From Streptococcus lactarius (GTDB lineage Bacteria; Bacillota; Bacilli; Lactobacillales; Streptococcaceae): a stretch of 16,981 bases of DNA. Each line of letters begins with the position of its first letter. The stretch's first letter is position 1. The notes below the pieces were generated by a model, which did not search any database, was not told where the DNA came from, and saw only the letters and a program-made list of their open reading frames with translations. The stretch covers positions 88,082 through 105,062 of the forward strand of contig NZ_MRXX01000008.1 in the NCBI RefSeq assembly GCF_016642265.1, read 5' to 3'. This document shows, piece after piece, positions 6,664 through 13,585 of this stretch. The position numbers and the translations under genes were made by a program.

Positions 6664-7542
6664 ATGAGTAAAAAAACATGGATTATCGGTGGAGTGGCAG
6701 TTCTTGCCATTGCAGGTGCAACGATTCTTGGACGGAGCTTGAACCATGCAAACGACAGCAAAGGCTCAACAGGATCGAACAAGGTAACCACCTTGAAAGT
6801 AGCCCACACGCAAAACTATGTGCCTTACGATTTTGTCGATGAAAAAGGACAATCAGATGGTTATGAAGTAGCTGTTTTGAAAGCCATTGATGAAAAACTG
6901 CCAGACTACAAGTTTGAGTACACTGGAACGAGTGATGACGATCTCTTGATCGGCCTAGAGTCTGGTAAATACGATATCGGAACCAAGGGAGCTTGGTATA
7001 CCGAAGAACGTGCCAAGAAATTTATCATTCCAAAAGAGGCAATCGGAGCCAGTATCATCGGATTTACTGTGAGAAAAGAAGATGCCAAGAAATACAAGAG
7101 CATCGATGACTTTGCCAAAGAAAAAGGGAAATTGGTTCCGATCTCCCCACAAAATGCGCAATGGAATGTCATCAAAGAATACAATGAAAAGCATAAGGAC
7201 CAACAAATCGAATTAACAGCTGCTGAATCGTTCAAAGTGGCAGATGCCTATGCTTGGGTTCTAGAAGGTCGTTATGATGGCTTCTTTGACATCAAGCTTT
7301 CCTTTGAAAAAGCTGTCACAGATAAAGAAGGTTCCTACCACCAATATGCCGACAAACTCAGCTGGTTTGCCTATAAAGGAATTCCAACTTACCCATTGAT
7401 TCATAAGGATAAGAAAAACGAAAAATTTGCGGAAGAATACAGCAAGGCTATCAAAGAATTAGAAAAAGATGGGACACTTGCTAAATTGTCCAAAAAATAT
7501 TTCGGTGAAGATGTCTTCAGTTATGTAGATAAAGAGAAATAA
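6664..7542 (+). CDS. Amino-acid ABC transporter substrate-binding protein (family 3)
   Basis: This 292-residue extracellular solute-binding protein of family 3 belongs to the importer encoded by the next three genes. The N-terminus (KTWIIGGVAVLAIAGATILG) is a hydrophobic export or anchor segment. No lipobox and no cysteine occur anywhere in the protein, so it is probably held by an uncleaved membrane segment or released, which is unusual for a Gram-positive binding protein. The mature part starts VTTLKVAHTQNYVPYDFVDE and has the typical GYEVAVLKAI and LESGKYDIG segments. The ligand is probably a polar or sulfur-containing amino acid; the gene set resembles the tcyKLMN cystine/S-methylcysteine type, with two permeases. 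GAGGGAG lies just before the start. Its tight linkage to the two methyltransferase-like genes is the best clue to substrate. Confidence 0.88.
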   Translation: MSKKTWIIGGVAVLAIAGATILGRSLNHANDSKGSTGSNKVTTLKVAHTQNYVPYDFVDEKGQSDGYEVAVLKAIDEKLPDYKFEYTGTSDDDLLIGLESGKYDIGTKGAWYTEERAKKFIIPKEAIGASIIGFTVRKEDAKKYKSIDDFAKEKGKLVPISPQNAQWNVIKEYNEKHKDQQIELTAAESFKVADAYAWVLEGRYDGFFDIKLSFEKAVTDKEGSYHQYADKLSWFAYKGIPTYPLIHKDKKNEKFAEEYSKAIKELEKDGTLAKLSKKYFGEDVFSYVDKEK

Positions 7543-7545
7543 GAT

Positions 7546-7574
7546 GGAACTGGGTGCGCATAGCCCCAGCTTCC
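7546..7574 (+). other. Intercistronic hairpin between binding-protein and permease genes
   Basis: GGAACTGGG (7546-7554) pairs with CCCAGCTTCC (7565-7574) with a single bulged C, and an inner GC/GC pair extends the stem. It starts three bases after the stop codon and has no T run, so it is more likely a 3' mRNA-stabilising or partial-termination structure. Such elements often raise binding-protein output over that of the membrane parts. Confidence 0.55.
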
Positions 7575-7608
7575 TTATTTCTATCCGGATACAGAAAGGA
7601 AAAGAAAG

Positions 7609-8301
7609 ATGGTCTCATACGACATTTCCAAGGTCTGGTCATTTCTTCCAACCTTGGTCCAAGCCTTGCCAGCGACCCTAGCTTTAATGCTGTTAACGAC
7701 GGTTCTTGGTTCTGCTTTTGGCTTGGTTTTGACCTGGGCACAGGTATCAGAAGATAAGGTAGGAGCAGGTCTTGCAAAAGGCTATGTCTTTACCTTGCGC
7801 TGTACCCCTCCGATTGTCTTGCTCTTTTTGGTCTTTTATGGACTCCCCCAATTTTTGAACTGGTGGTTAGGCATTGACATTGATCACTGGTCCAAGTTTG
7901 TCTTTGTCCTTGTAGCCATGTTTCTTCTCTTTGCTGCTATGATCTCTGAGGTCTTCAAGGCCGCTTATTTGGCCATTCCAAAAGGACAGATGGAAGCAGG
8001 ATTGAGTATTGGCTTGACGCCAGCTCAAACCATTTGGCGCATTGTCCTTCCCCAAGCCTTTCGTGTAGCTCTTCCCAATATGACGACTGCCATCTTGAAC
8101 CTTATGCGCGATGCCGCTTTGGCTTATACCATTGGCTTTATCGATATCATGGGAGCAGGAAATAACTTGATCAGCCGCAATCTTGGGAACTATTCCCTCG
8201 AGACCTATACAGCTGTAGCAGTGATCTACTGGGCGATTGCCCTTGTAATCTCCTTCTCCGCTCAACTCCTTGAGAAACGACTCAGTGTAACAGAAAGGTA
8301 G
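7609..8301 (+). CDS. Amino-acid ABC transporter permease 1 (HisM/GlnP type)
   Basis: A 230-residue inner-membrane permease of the polar amino-acid uptake family. Several hydrophobic segments are visible: around residues 12-40, 55-80, 95-120 and 185-215. The family motif RCTPPIVLLFLVFYGLP follows the second segment. The cytoplasmic EAA loop, EAGLSIGLTPAQTIWRIVLP then QAFRVALPN, contacts the ATPase. AAAGGA (7595-7600) precedes the ATG. It is separated from the binding-protein gene by the hairpin at 7546-7574, and the next permease begins three bases after its stop. It probably pairs with that second permease as a heterodimer. Confidence 0.93.
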   Translation: MVSYDISKVWSFLPTLVQALPATLALMLLTTVLGSAFGLVLTWAQVSEDKVGAGLAKGYVFTLRCTPPIVLLFLVFYGLPQFLNWWLGIDIDHWSKFVFVLVAMFLLFAAMISEVFKAAYLAIPKGQMEAGLSIGLTPAQTIWRIVLPQAFRVALPNMTTAILNLMRDAALAYTIGFIDIMGAGNNLISRNLGNYSLETYTAVAVIYWAIALVISFSAQLLEKRLSVTER

Positions 8302-8304
8302 CTT

Positions 8305-8991
8305 ATGGATTTTAATTTTATTAGTAAAACATTTCTAGCCACCTTGGGTGGTGTTCCAGTGACCCTTCTGATCATGGTTGTGTCGATCCTCTTGAGTTTT
8401 TTTCCAGCCCTCTTTTTGGCGCTCGGTCAGATCTATAAGGTCAAAGGGGTCCGCAGTTTCTCAGTGATTTACTTAGCCTTTATTCGCGCGACACCTCCGA
8501 TTCTCTTGATTCTCTTCTTTTATAGTCTCTTTCCTAGTCTCTTAAATAGCTTTTTTAAGAGCATTGGTAGCCACTTTAATGTCTTTGAGATCAATCCCAT
8601 TTACTATGCCTTTATCATTTTTAGCCTGATGACAACAGGAAGTCTGGCTGAAATTCTCCGGTCAGCCATTCTGACGGTGGATAAGGGCCAGCTAGAAGCA
8701 GCGCAAGCCATCGGTTTGACCAACCGCCAAGCCTATATCCGCATTGTTTTTCCACAAGCCTTGCGTGCAGCCCTGCCCAATCTGTGTAACCTGGTCATCA
8801 ACTTGGTCAAAGGAACCTCTCTTGTCTTTGTCATGACCATCAAGGATATCACCGCCATTGCCAAGGTTGAAGCCTCTTATGGCTATCAATATTTTGAATC
8901 CTATCTCGTGATTTTTATTCTTTATATTGTCATTTGTGGCCTGATTCAGTGGGGATTTAATCTCTTGGAAAAACGCCTGACACTCGCATAG
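8305..8991 (+). CDS. Amino-acid ABC transporter permease 2 (HisM/GlnP type)
   Basis: A 228-residue membrane permease, the partner of the preceding gene. It has hydrophobic segments around residues 10-45, 55-80, 95-120 and 190-215, the motif [13 protein letters not shown], and an EAA loop beginning [20 protein letters not shown] and continuing [14 protein letters not shown] (8294-8298) lies inside the end of the upstream gene, so translation is likely coupled. Two different permeases in one operon fit TcyL/TcyM-like importers, whereas many glutamine systems use one. Confidence 0.93.
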   Translation: MDFNFISKTFLATLGGVPVTLLIMVVSILLSFFPALFLALGQIYKVKGVRSFSVIYLAFIRATPPILLILFFYSLFPSLLNSFFKSIGSHFNVFEINPIYYAFIIFSLMTTGSLAEILRSAILTVDKGQLEAAQAIGLTNRQAYIRIVFPQALRAALPNLCNLVINLVKGTSLVFVMTIKDITAIAKVEASYGYQYFESYLVIFILYIVICGLIQWGFNLLEKRLTLA

Positions 8992-9010
8992 AAGAAGGAG
9001 AAATGAAAAG

Positions 9011-9775
9011 ATGTTAGAAGTAGAACACGTATCGAAAAAATTTAAGGACCACCAAGTCCTGGTAGATGTCAATCTCAAGGTTAATCAAGGGGACGTTGTC
9101 GTCATTTTGGGCCCATCTGGATCAGGAAAAACAACCTTCCTTCGCTGCCTCAACCACTTGGAAAAGGCGGATACCGGTCACTTAACCCTAGGTGGAAAAG
9201 CATATGACCTCTCCAGACTCAGTAAAAAGGAAATTTTAGAAATCCGCCAAAAGACAGCCTTTGTCTTCCAGCATTACAATCTCTTTGCCAACAAAACAGC
9301 ACTTGAAAATATCTTGGAAGGATTGATTGTAGCTCGTAAGATTCCAAAAGAAGAAGCCATCCAACGGGCGGAATCCGCCCTTGAAAAAGTTGGTCTCCTC
9401 GCTTACAAGGATTACTATCCTTCTCAATTATCAGGTGGTCAGCAGCAACGGATCGGAATCGCACGTGCCATCGCAGTCAAGCCAGATGTGATCTTGCTGG
9501 ATGAGCCGACTTCAGCGCTAGACCCAGAATTGGTTGGGGATGTCTTAGATGTCATGAAACAATTGGCTCAAGAAGGAGTGACCATGGTTGTCGTGACGCA
9601 TGAGATGAGCTTTGCGCGTGATGTGGCCAACCATGTCATCTTTATGGATGGCGGGCACATCATCGAAGAAAATGAACCGCATGAATTTTTCAACAGTCCA
9701 AAAGAAGAACGAACCAAACAATTCCTATCACGGATTCTATCCGACGCCACTTATAGTGTCGAATACATGATTTAA
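9011..9775 (+). CDS. Amino-acid ABC transporter ATP-binding protein
   Basis: A 254-residue ATPase that powers the importer. Walker A is GPSGSGKTT (residues 34-42, Lys40). The Q-loop is in VFQHYNLF, the ABC signature is LSGGQQQR, Walker B is [12 protein letters not shown] (Asp164, Glu165 as catalytic base) and the switch His is in VVTHEMSFA. The later segment [12 protein letters not shown] is typical of the HisP/GlnQ group. AAGGAG (8995-9000) lies ten bases before the start; an out-of-frame ATG at 9003 is followed by an early stop and is not used. It is the last gene of the operon and is followed by a terminator. Confidence 0.95.
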   Translation: MLEVEHVSKKFKDHQVLVDVNLKVNQGDVVVILGPSGSGKTTFLRCLNHLEKADTGHLTLGGKAYDLSRLSKKEILEIRQKTAFVFQHYNLFANKTALENILEGLIVARKIPKEEAIQRAESALEKVGLLAYKDYYPSQLSGGQQQRIGIARAIAVKPDVILLDEPTSALDPELVGDVLDVMKQLAQEGVTMVVVTHEMSFARDVANHVIFMDGGHIIEENEPHEFFNSPKEERTKQFLSRILSDATYSVEYMI

Positions 9776-9781
9776 CAAGCG

Positions 9782-9807
9782 ACACACCTATGTAGGGTGT
9801 GTTTTTT
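9782..9807 (+). terminator. Terminator of the UroD-like/ABC importer operon
   Basis: ACACACC (9782-9788) pairs with GGTGTGT (9796-9802); a small T-A/A-T extension sits at the loop, and the stem runs into six T residues. It begins seven bases after the ATPase stop codon and separates the transporter operon from the lipoprotein/lipase cassette. Confidence 0.85.
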
Positions 9808-9882
9808 AGGTTCTGGAAAAAATTTTTAAAAATTAGGTCATTTTTTAAAAATTATTACGAATAATATAAGTGAGAGGGAAAT

Positions 9883-10287
9883 ATGACTGATAAAAAACAA
9901 CGATTTGTACTACTATTCTTACTGACTTTGTTTCTAGGAGGATGTAGCCTTTTTATAAATCAATCCGCTCAGAGGCGAGAAATGCTAGATATTGCAGAGA
10001 GTAAGCAATCAAAAATAGTTCTCGAAAATATATTGAGACAAGAAGATCCCCATGCATTAACAGCAAAGGGAATTGTAAAGTCATATAAAATCAACAAAGA
10101 CCGACTGAGGTACAACTCTATGGGAGGATTGACGATAGAAATGGTGATTAACAATGATGAGAATTTAACTATTACGACAACCTTAACACAAGAGGATGAT
10201 GGCCATCTAGAACAAAATGGAGTGGTCATTTCAGGGGAATTATCCAAGAAATTAGTAAATAATAAGGGCTTGCTTGAGAATGAATAA
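9883..10287 (+). CDS. DUF1310-like lipoprotein 1, candidate immunity protein
   Basis: A 134-residue predicted surface lipoprotein. The signal MTDKKQRFVLLFLLTLFLGG ends at lipobox LGGC, with lipidated Cys21. The mature part has the DUF1310 pattern: an acidic helix with REMLDIAES, then DPHALTAKGIVKSYKI, then YNSMGGLTIEMVINND. DUF1310 is a streptococcal lipoprotein family without an assigned activity as far as I know. GAGAGGGA precedes the ATG. It is the first of three paralogs leading into a lipase-like gene and overlaps the second by eight bases. By analogy with lipoprotein immunity proteins of the staphylococcal TslA lipase toxin, it may protect the outer membrane face from the neighbouring lipase. 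The DNA is AT-rich compared with the transporter genes. The role is inferred from position. Confidence 0.8.
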   Translation: MTDKKQRFVLLFLLTLFLGGCSLFINQSAQRREMLDIAESKQSKIVLENILRQEDPHALTAKGIVKSYKINKDRLRYNSMGGLTIEMVINNDENLTITTTLTQEDDGHLEQNGVVISGELSKKLVNNKGLLENE

Positions 10288-10666
10288 AAGATACAGCATA
10301 GTTGTAATCATGGTCCTATTGAGCCTACTTCCAAGTGGCTGTAGGCTCATTACCGGACACTCCACCAATAATCAAGAAATGATTGAGATCGCTGAGAGTC
10401 AGAAGATGAAAGTGGCAGTCGAAAATCTGTTAAACAAATTAGATCCAAAAGCCCTTACACCAGAGGGAAAAATTAAAACTTATAAAATTTCGAAATCTGA
10501 CTTGGATTACAATCCAATGGGAGGGCTAATGATCAAAATTATTATAAATGATAACGAAGATTTATTATTAAATACAACTATCCAAGAGGACTCGACAACT
10601 GGTGAGTATGAAGAAACGTATCTTAGTAAAACAAAAGAGTTAAATGACCTTCTAACTATCCAATAA
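10280..10666 (+). CDS. DUF1310-like lipoprotein 2, candidate immunity protein
   Basis: A 128-residue lipoprotein with signal MNKRYSIVVIMVLLSLLPSG and Cys21 in the lipobox-like PSGC, where Pro18 at -3 is atypical. The mature region carries QEMIEIAESQKMKVAVENLL, LDPKALTPEGKIKTYKI and YNPMGGLMIKIIIND, the same three blocks as the preceding gene and the third copy. The ATG overlaps the stop of the first lipoprotein gene (ATGAATAA), with AAGGG at 10264-10268 inside that gene, so translation is coupled. A TTG six bases earlier is a less likely start. An 80-base stretch around the Cys codon is nearly identical to the third copy. Candidate immunity protein by position. Confidence 0.8.
   Translation: MNKRYSIVVIMVLLSLLPSGCRLITGHSTNNQEMIEIAESQKMKVAVENLLNKLDPKALTPEGKIKTYKISKSDLDYNPMGGLMIKIIINDNEDLLLNTTIQEDSTTGEYEETYLSKTKELNDLLTIQ
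10337..10416 (+). repeat. 80-bp near-identical block, copy in lipoprotein 2
   Basis: This block matches 10905-10984 at 75 of 80 bases with no gaps. It covers the lipobox Cys codon and the segment LITGHST...QEMIEIAESQKMKV. Sequence on both sides is much more diverged, so it looks like a recent duplication or gene-conversion tract between paralogs. Confidence 0.8.
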
Positions 10667-10805
10667 TTTAAACAAATTTTTCTAAAATGTAAAACTGTAG
10701 ATTTTATCTAGACTGAACCTGTATATTACATCAATAAGTAGTGCTTGTAACCTTTTAGCAATGTTTTTTAACAAAAGTAACATTTCAGACGTTGATGGAA
10801 TTTTG

Positions 10806-10811
10806 TATAAT
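10806..10811 (+). promoter_or_regulatory. Possible promoter before lipoprotein 3
   Basis: TATAAT lies 36 bases before the third lipoprotein ATG in an AT-rich gap of 181 bases (10667-10847). At 17-bp spacing the -35 hexamer is TTTCAG (10783-10788), which is poor. A loose inverted repeat, AATGTT...AACATT, lies upstream. This could give the third lipoprotein, the lipase and its partners a start of their own. Confidence 0.4.
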
Positions 10812-10847
10812 AAATTTTAAGAAAACTAGAGAAAGAAATGGGAAGAA

Positions 10848-11243
10848 ATGAAAAAAAGTAAATTAATTGTATTGGTATTGGTAGTATTTGGTCTGAGTAT
10901 AGGAGGCTGTAGTCTCATTACCGGACACTCCACCAGAAAGCAAGAAATGATTGAGATCGCAGAGAGTCAGAAGATGAAAGTGGCGATTGAAGAATATTTA
11001 AAAAACCTGGATTCAGAGGCATTAACTCCAAATGGTAAAATAAAGTCTTATAGAATTTTAAAAGATAAATTAAAATATAATCCAATGGAAGGGATTAATA
11101 TTGCGATTGTTATAAATAATGATGATAAGTTAATTGTTGATATGGTAGTGATAGGAAGGGAATCAGGATCATATCATGTTGCAGCATCCAGCACACCTAC
11201 AGAGTTGGACGAACTTTTAGAAGGAAAATATTATGGACAATAA
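10848..11243 (+). CDS. DUF1310-like lipoprotein 3, candidate cognate immunity protein
   Basis: A 131-residue lipoprotein with signal MKKSKLIVLVLVVFGLSIGG and Cys21 in the lipobox IGGC. The family blocks are QEMIEIAESQKMKVAIEEYL, LDSEALTPNGKIKSYRI and YNPMEGINIAIVINND, with a Gly-to-Glu change in the usual NPMGG. The C-terminal third (GSYHVAASSTPTELDELLEG) differs from both other copies. The gene ends 11 bases inside the lipase-like gene, the tightest coupling in the cassette, so this copy is the best candidate for the cognate immunity protein; the two upstream copies may be spare or variant immunities. It is separated from copy 2 by a gap with a possible promoter. Confidence 0.82.
   Translation: MKKSKLIVLVLVVFGLSIGGCSLITGHSTRKQEMIEIAESQKMKVAIEEYLKNLDSEALTPNGKIKSYRILKDKLKYNPMEGINIAIVINNDDKLIVDMVVIGRESGSYHVAASSTPTELDELLEGKYYGQ
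10905..10984 (+). repeat. 80-bp near-identical block, copy in lipoprotein 3
   Basis: Counterpart of 10337-10416, with five mismatches in 80 bases. Most of the differences cluster in the six bases after CTCCACC. The shared block encodes the lipidation site and the first helix of the mature protein. Confidence 0.8.
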
Positions 11244-12828
11244 TTCTATAGATTCAGATTATCTACATAAGGAAATAGCATTATTAGAATATGCGTCATT
11301 AGAAATTGGTAAAAAATTAACTATTGAAAAAGGAAAATATTATATTGGCCATACTGCTCACATCTATGATAATGTCAACGGACATGAAGAGCAGGTCTTT
11401 GTTCTTACAAATAATGGTCAAGGTGAAAAACAAAAAGCAGTTCCTTATGATGCCTCCGATGAAGCACGTGCTCAAGTTCAAGATGTTACGGTTTTGATGA
11501 AGGGATCTGAAACCGGAATGGATCCAGGAAAATTACGCCATGATACCATTACCGATTGGCTAGGGACAGATTTACCAACAGCTATTCAGATACTGACTCC
11601 TGGTGGTGCTAGCAATCATGTAACGGAGTATGCGAAGAAACTTGCGCGAGAAAAGGGTAAGGATTATTTTAATAATACTGTTGAAGCTTTTGAAGATGCG
11701 ATTCTTCCGAACTCTTTGGCTCTTCCACCAGATGCTACGCCCTTAGGTAGGTTTTGGAAAAAAGTGCTGGATAATCCTGTCAGTAATTTCGTACAGGAAA
11801 AAGCATCAGATGCGGTCGGCTATTTTGCGGAAAGAACGGTTGAAGAACAGCTTCGATTTTCTTCTTTAGTAGGAGCTGCTCTTTTTAAAAAATACAATGA
11901 CAAAAATGGTACATTTCCACCTCCGCAATTCAAAGATGCTGCAACTCATTTGAAAGAGGTGATTCAAAAATACCCAAATGCCAAGATTGATCTATACGGT
12001 CACTCTCTGGGATCCATGGATATTCAGTATGCTCTCGCCTGCTTGACGGAAGAGGAAGCTGCTCACGTTGGAACTGTCCATGTATACAATGGCCCGAATA
12101 TTTACAATATATTAACGTCTGAGCAGAAAAAACGGTTAGATGCTCTCAAATACAAGATTTATAATCATATTGACCATAAAGATTTAGTTAGCCTTGGATA
12201 TCTGGATTCTGGAAGTCAGGGATCTAGTGGGATCGTCAAGCACCTCAAAACAAAAAATCTAAAAAATACGGGCCTTCAGCACATGATGCATGGCTATATC
12301 TATGATCAGAATGGAAATCTGGTCCTTGAAAAGGGAACAGAAGCCATCACTCGGAAGGAAATCATTGAAGAGCGGATGAAGGTTTATTACCGCCTGAAGG
12401 ATAAATTAGAAAAAACAGGTGGTGGTCTCAGTTCGAATGAGAAAATTTATCTGGACGCTTTGCAGACACGATTGGCCGCAGATGAGCTGATTCGCGTAGT
12501 AGATGAAGGGTTGGATCAAGCTCAGAAGCTAAAAACACACCTGGCTTCAGATTTAGAAAATGTGGAGAAGGCCTTACATACCGTTCCAAGTGGCCTTATC
12601 CTCAGTCCAACCGAAATCGAGGAAGCCTATGCAACAGCTGGTGCGACAAGACAAACACTCGTCACAGAAGTGAAGGAAAAGTTCGACAGACGTTTGTCTA
12701 CCTATCAGTCCTTATCTCAGGAATTTCATACCTTTAAAGAACAAGTGAATTCAGGTATTGAGCTCTTGAAGGCAAAAGATCAAGAAATAGCAGGAGAAAT
12801 GAATCAGTGGGATCAACTAGCCTATTAA
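11233..12828 (+). CDS. TslA-like predicted type VII-secreted lipase toxin (reverse domain order)
   Basis: A 531-residue protein with no signal peptide. Residues from about 45 to 370 look like an alpha/beta-hydrolase lipase. The nucleophile elbow is YGHSLGSMD (Gly256-His-Ser258-Leu-Gly260). An early VTVLMKGSE...TDWLGTDLPTA segment resembles the oxyanion region of related lipases. Asp317 in HKDLVSLGYLD and His350 or His353 in LQHMMHGYIYD are candidates for the rest of the triad. From about residue 375 the protein is long helices, rich in Lys/Glu/Gln, ending MNQWDQLAY. Toxin first and helical targeting domain last is the plan of the Staphylococcus aureus T7SS phospholipase TslA. AAGGA lies seven bases before the ATG, and the gene overlaps lipoprotein 3 upstream and the next gene downstream. 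A housekeeping lipase is the main alternative. Confidence 0.75.
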   Translation: MDNNSIDSDYLHKEIALLEYASLEIGKKLTIEKGKYYIGHTAHIYDNVNGHEEQVFVLTNNGQGEKQKAVPYDASDEARAQVQDVTVLMKGSETGMDPGKLRHDTITDWLGTDLPTAIQILTPGGASNHVTEYAKKLAREKGKDYFNNTVEAFEDAILPNSLALPPDATPLGRFWKKVLDNPVSNFVQEKASDAVGYFAERTVEEQLRFSSLVGAALFKKYNDKNGTFPPPQFKDAATHLKEVIQKYPNAKIDLYGHSLGSMDIQYALACLTEEEAAHVGTVHVYNGPNIYNILTSEQKKRLDALKYKIYNHIDHKDLVSLGYLDSGSQGSSGIVKHLKTKNLKNTGLQHMMHGYIYDQNGNLVLEKGTEAITRKEIIEERMKVYYRLKDKLEKTGGGLSSNEKIYLDALQTRLAADELIRVVDEGLDQAQKLKTHLASDLENVEKALHTVPSGLILSPTEIEEAYATAGATRQTLVTEVKEKFDRRLSTYQSLSQEFHTFKEQVNSGIELLKAKDQEIAGEMNQWDQLAY

Positions 12829-13187
12829 TCCAGTCATCTCATTCAAAAAAGGAAAGTACACTAGATCGTTTAGAAAGAGATTACCATCAAGCACGCTTGG
12901 AGCTAGATGCAAAACGCAATCTACTCGAAAAAAAGCAACAACAGTTCACTCAGATGCTGGAAGAGGAATATGCCATGGCAGCCTCCTTTTTACAAAAGCA
13001 AGAATTGGATGTGGAATGTGAATGGCGGGCCCTGAATCACTGCATAGAACTGTATGATCTAGAGGCAAGAGAAGCCTCGCAAGCCTGTTTGAGACAGATT
13101 GAAGCTGAGGAGGAAAGCTTGTGGCAGTCTTATCAAAAAGAGAGACGCCAATTGGAAGAAAAAATAGAGCGAGAAACAGATCAATAA
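12807..13187 (+). CDS. Small coiled-coil protein, candidate T7SS partner of the lipase
   Basis: A 126-residue, highly charged protein predicted almost wholly helical, without signal or membrane segment. Heptad-like stretches run through LERDYHQARLELDAKRNLLE and again through the C-terminal EEESLWQSYQKERRQLEEKI. The start is GTG at 12807, inside the end of the lipase gene (22-base overlap), supported by GGAG at 12793-12796 ten bases upstream. Such tight coupling suggests the two proteins are made in fixed ratio. In T7SS toxin loci (LXG toxins with Lap1/Lap2, TslA with TlaA1/TlaA2), small helical partners bind the targeting domain and deliver the toxin to the secretion machine. I infer the same role here. 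The exact DUF family was not recognised. Confidence 0.68.
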   Translation: MGSTSLLIQSSHSKKESTLDRLERDYHQARLELDAKRNLLEKKQQQFTQMLEEEYAMAASFLQKQELDVECEWRALNHCIELYDLEAREASQACLRQIEAEEESLWQSYQKERRQLEEKIERETDQ

Positions 13188-13205
13188 TCGAGAAGGGGAG
13201 AAAAT

Positions 13206-13505
13206 ATGGGAGATCAGTTGGTTAAAGATTTTTTTGATTTAGACATGAAGGAAAAAATGCAACTCATCGAAAGTCGGAAGAAAATTGAAAAAGAGTTGGT
13301 ACGAATGGTCTATGCACCAGTCTTAATGATGTATACATCGGGGCTTGAACGGCAGTACAACCGTGATTTAAATGGAATTGTATCAGCTGCTAAAGAAGAT
13401 ATCCAGGTTGTTGGCAAACAAATAGACCAGTCGGTAACTGGACAATTTGCTAAATCTGTCAAGACCACGATCGAAGAAAAAACTAAAAAGTTTAGTTCGA
13501 TCTAA
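13206..13505 (+). CDS. Small helical protein, candidate second T7SS partner
   Basis: A 99-residue, mostly helical protein with no signal peptide, 18 bases after the coiled-coil gene, with AAGGGGAGAA just before the ATG. The N-terminus has DFFDLDMKEK, which includes an F-x-x-x-D pattern of the kind described in some LXG-toxin partners, although its position here is N-terminal. The middle is MVYAPVLMMYTSGLERQYNR, and a serine/lysine-rich helix ends the protein. The size is close to WXG100-like secreted helpers, but no W-x-G motif is present. It is the last gene before a strong terminator, completing a six-gene cassette. The role as a chaperone or co-secreted partner is inferred from position and size. 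Confidence 0.65.
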   Translation: MGDQLVKDFFDLDMKEKMQLIESRKKIEKELVRMVYAPVLMMYTSGLERQYNRDLNGIVSAAKEDIQVVGKQIDQSVTGQFAKSVKTTIEEKTKKFSSI

Positions 13506-13529
13506 TTGAATTCCTTGTCAGAAGAAAGT

Positions 13530-13554
13530 ATCTGGATTTGCATCCAGATTTTTT
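13530..13554 (+). terminator. Terminator of the lipase/immunity cassette
   Basis: ATCTGGAT (13530-13537) and ATCCAGAT (13542-13549) form a perfect 8-bp stem around TTGC, followed by a T run to 13554. It marks the end of the cassette and precedes the clpL promoter by about 30 bases. Confidence 0.9.
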
Positions 13555-13570
13555 AACAAAAAGTAAAAAT

Positions 13571-13580
13571 TTATGTAAAA
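13571..13580 (+). repeat. TTATGTAAA motif, copy 1 of 4
   Basis: The first of four TTATGTAAA motifs around the clpL promoter and leader (13571-13580, 13618-13627, 13777-13786, 13841-13850). This one ends six bases before the -35 box. Copies 2 and 3 extend to an identical 15-mer, TTATGTAAACAAATA. The motif may be a protein site or an RNA pairing element. Confidence 0.55.
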
Positions 13581-13585
13581 AAGTA

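Noticed and set aside
11233..12828. Sec-exported housekeeping lipase
   Set aside because: There is no N-terminal signal peptide, and the helical C-terminal half with small partner genes fits T7SS better, although this is not proven.
9883..13554. Prophage or integrative element origin of the lipase cassette
   Set aside because: No integrase, transposase, attachment repeats or tRNA were found; the AT-rich composition alone is not enough.
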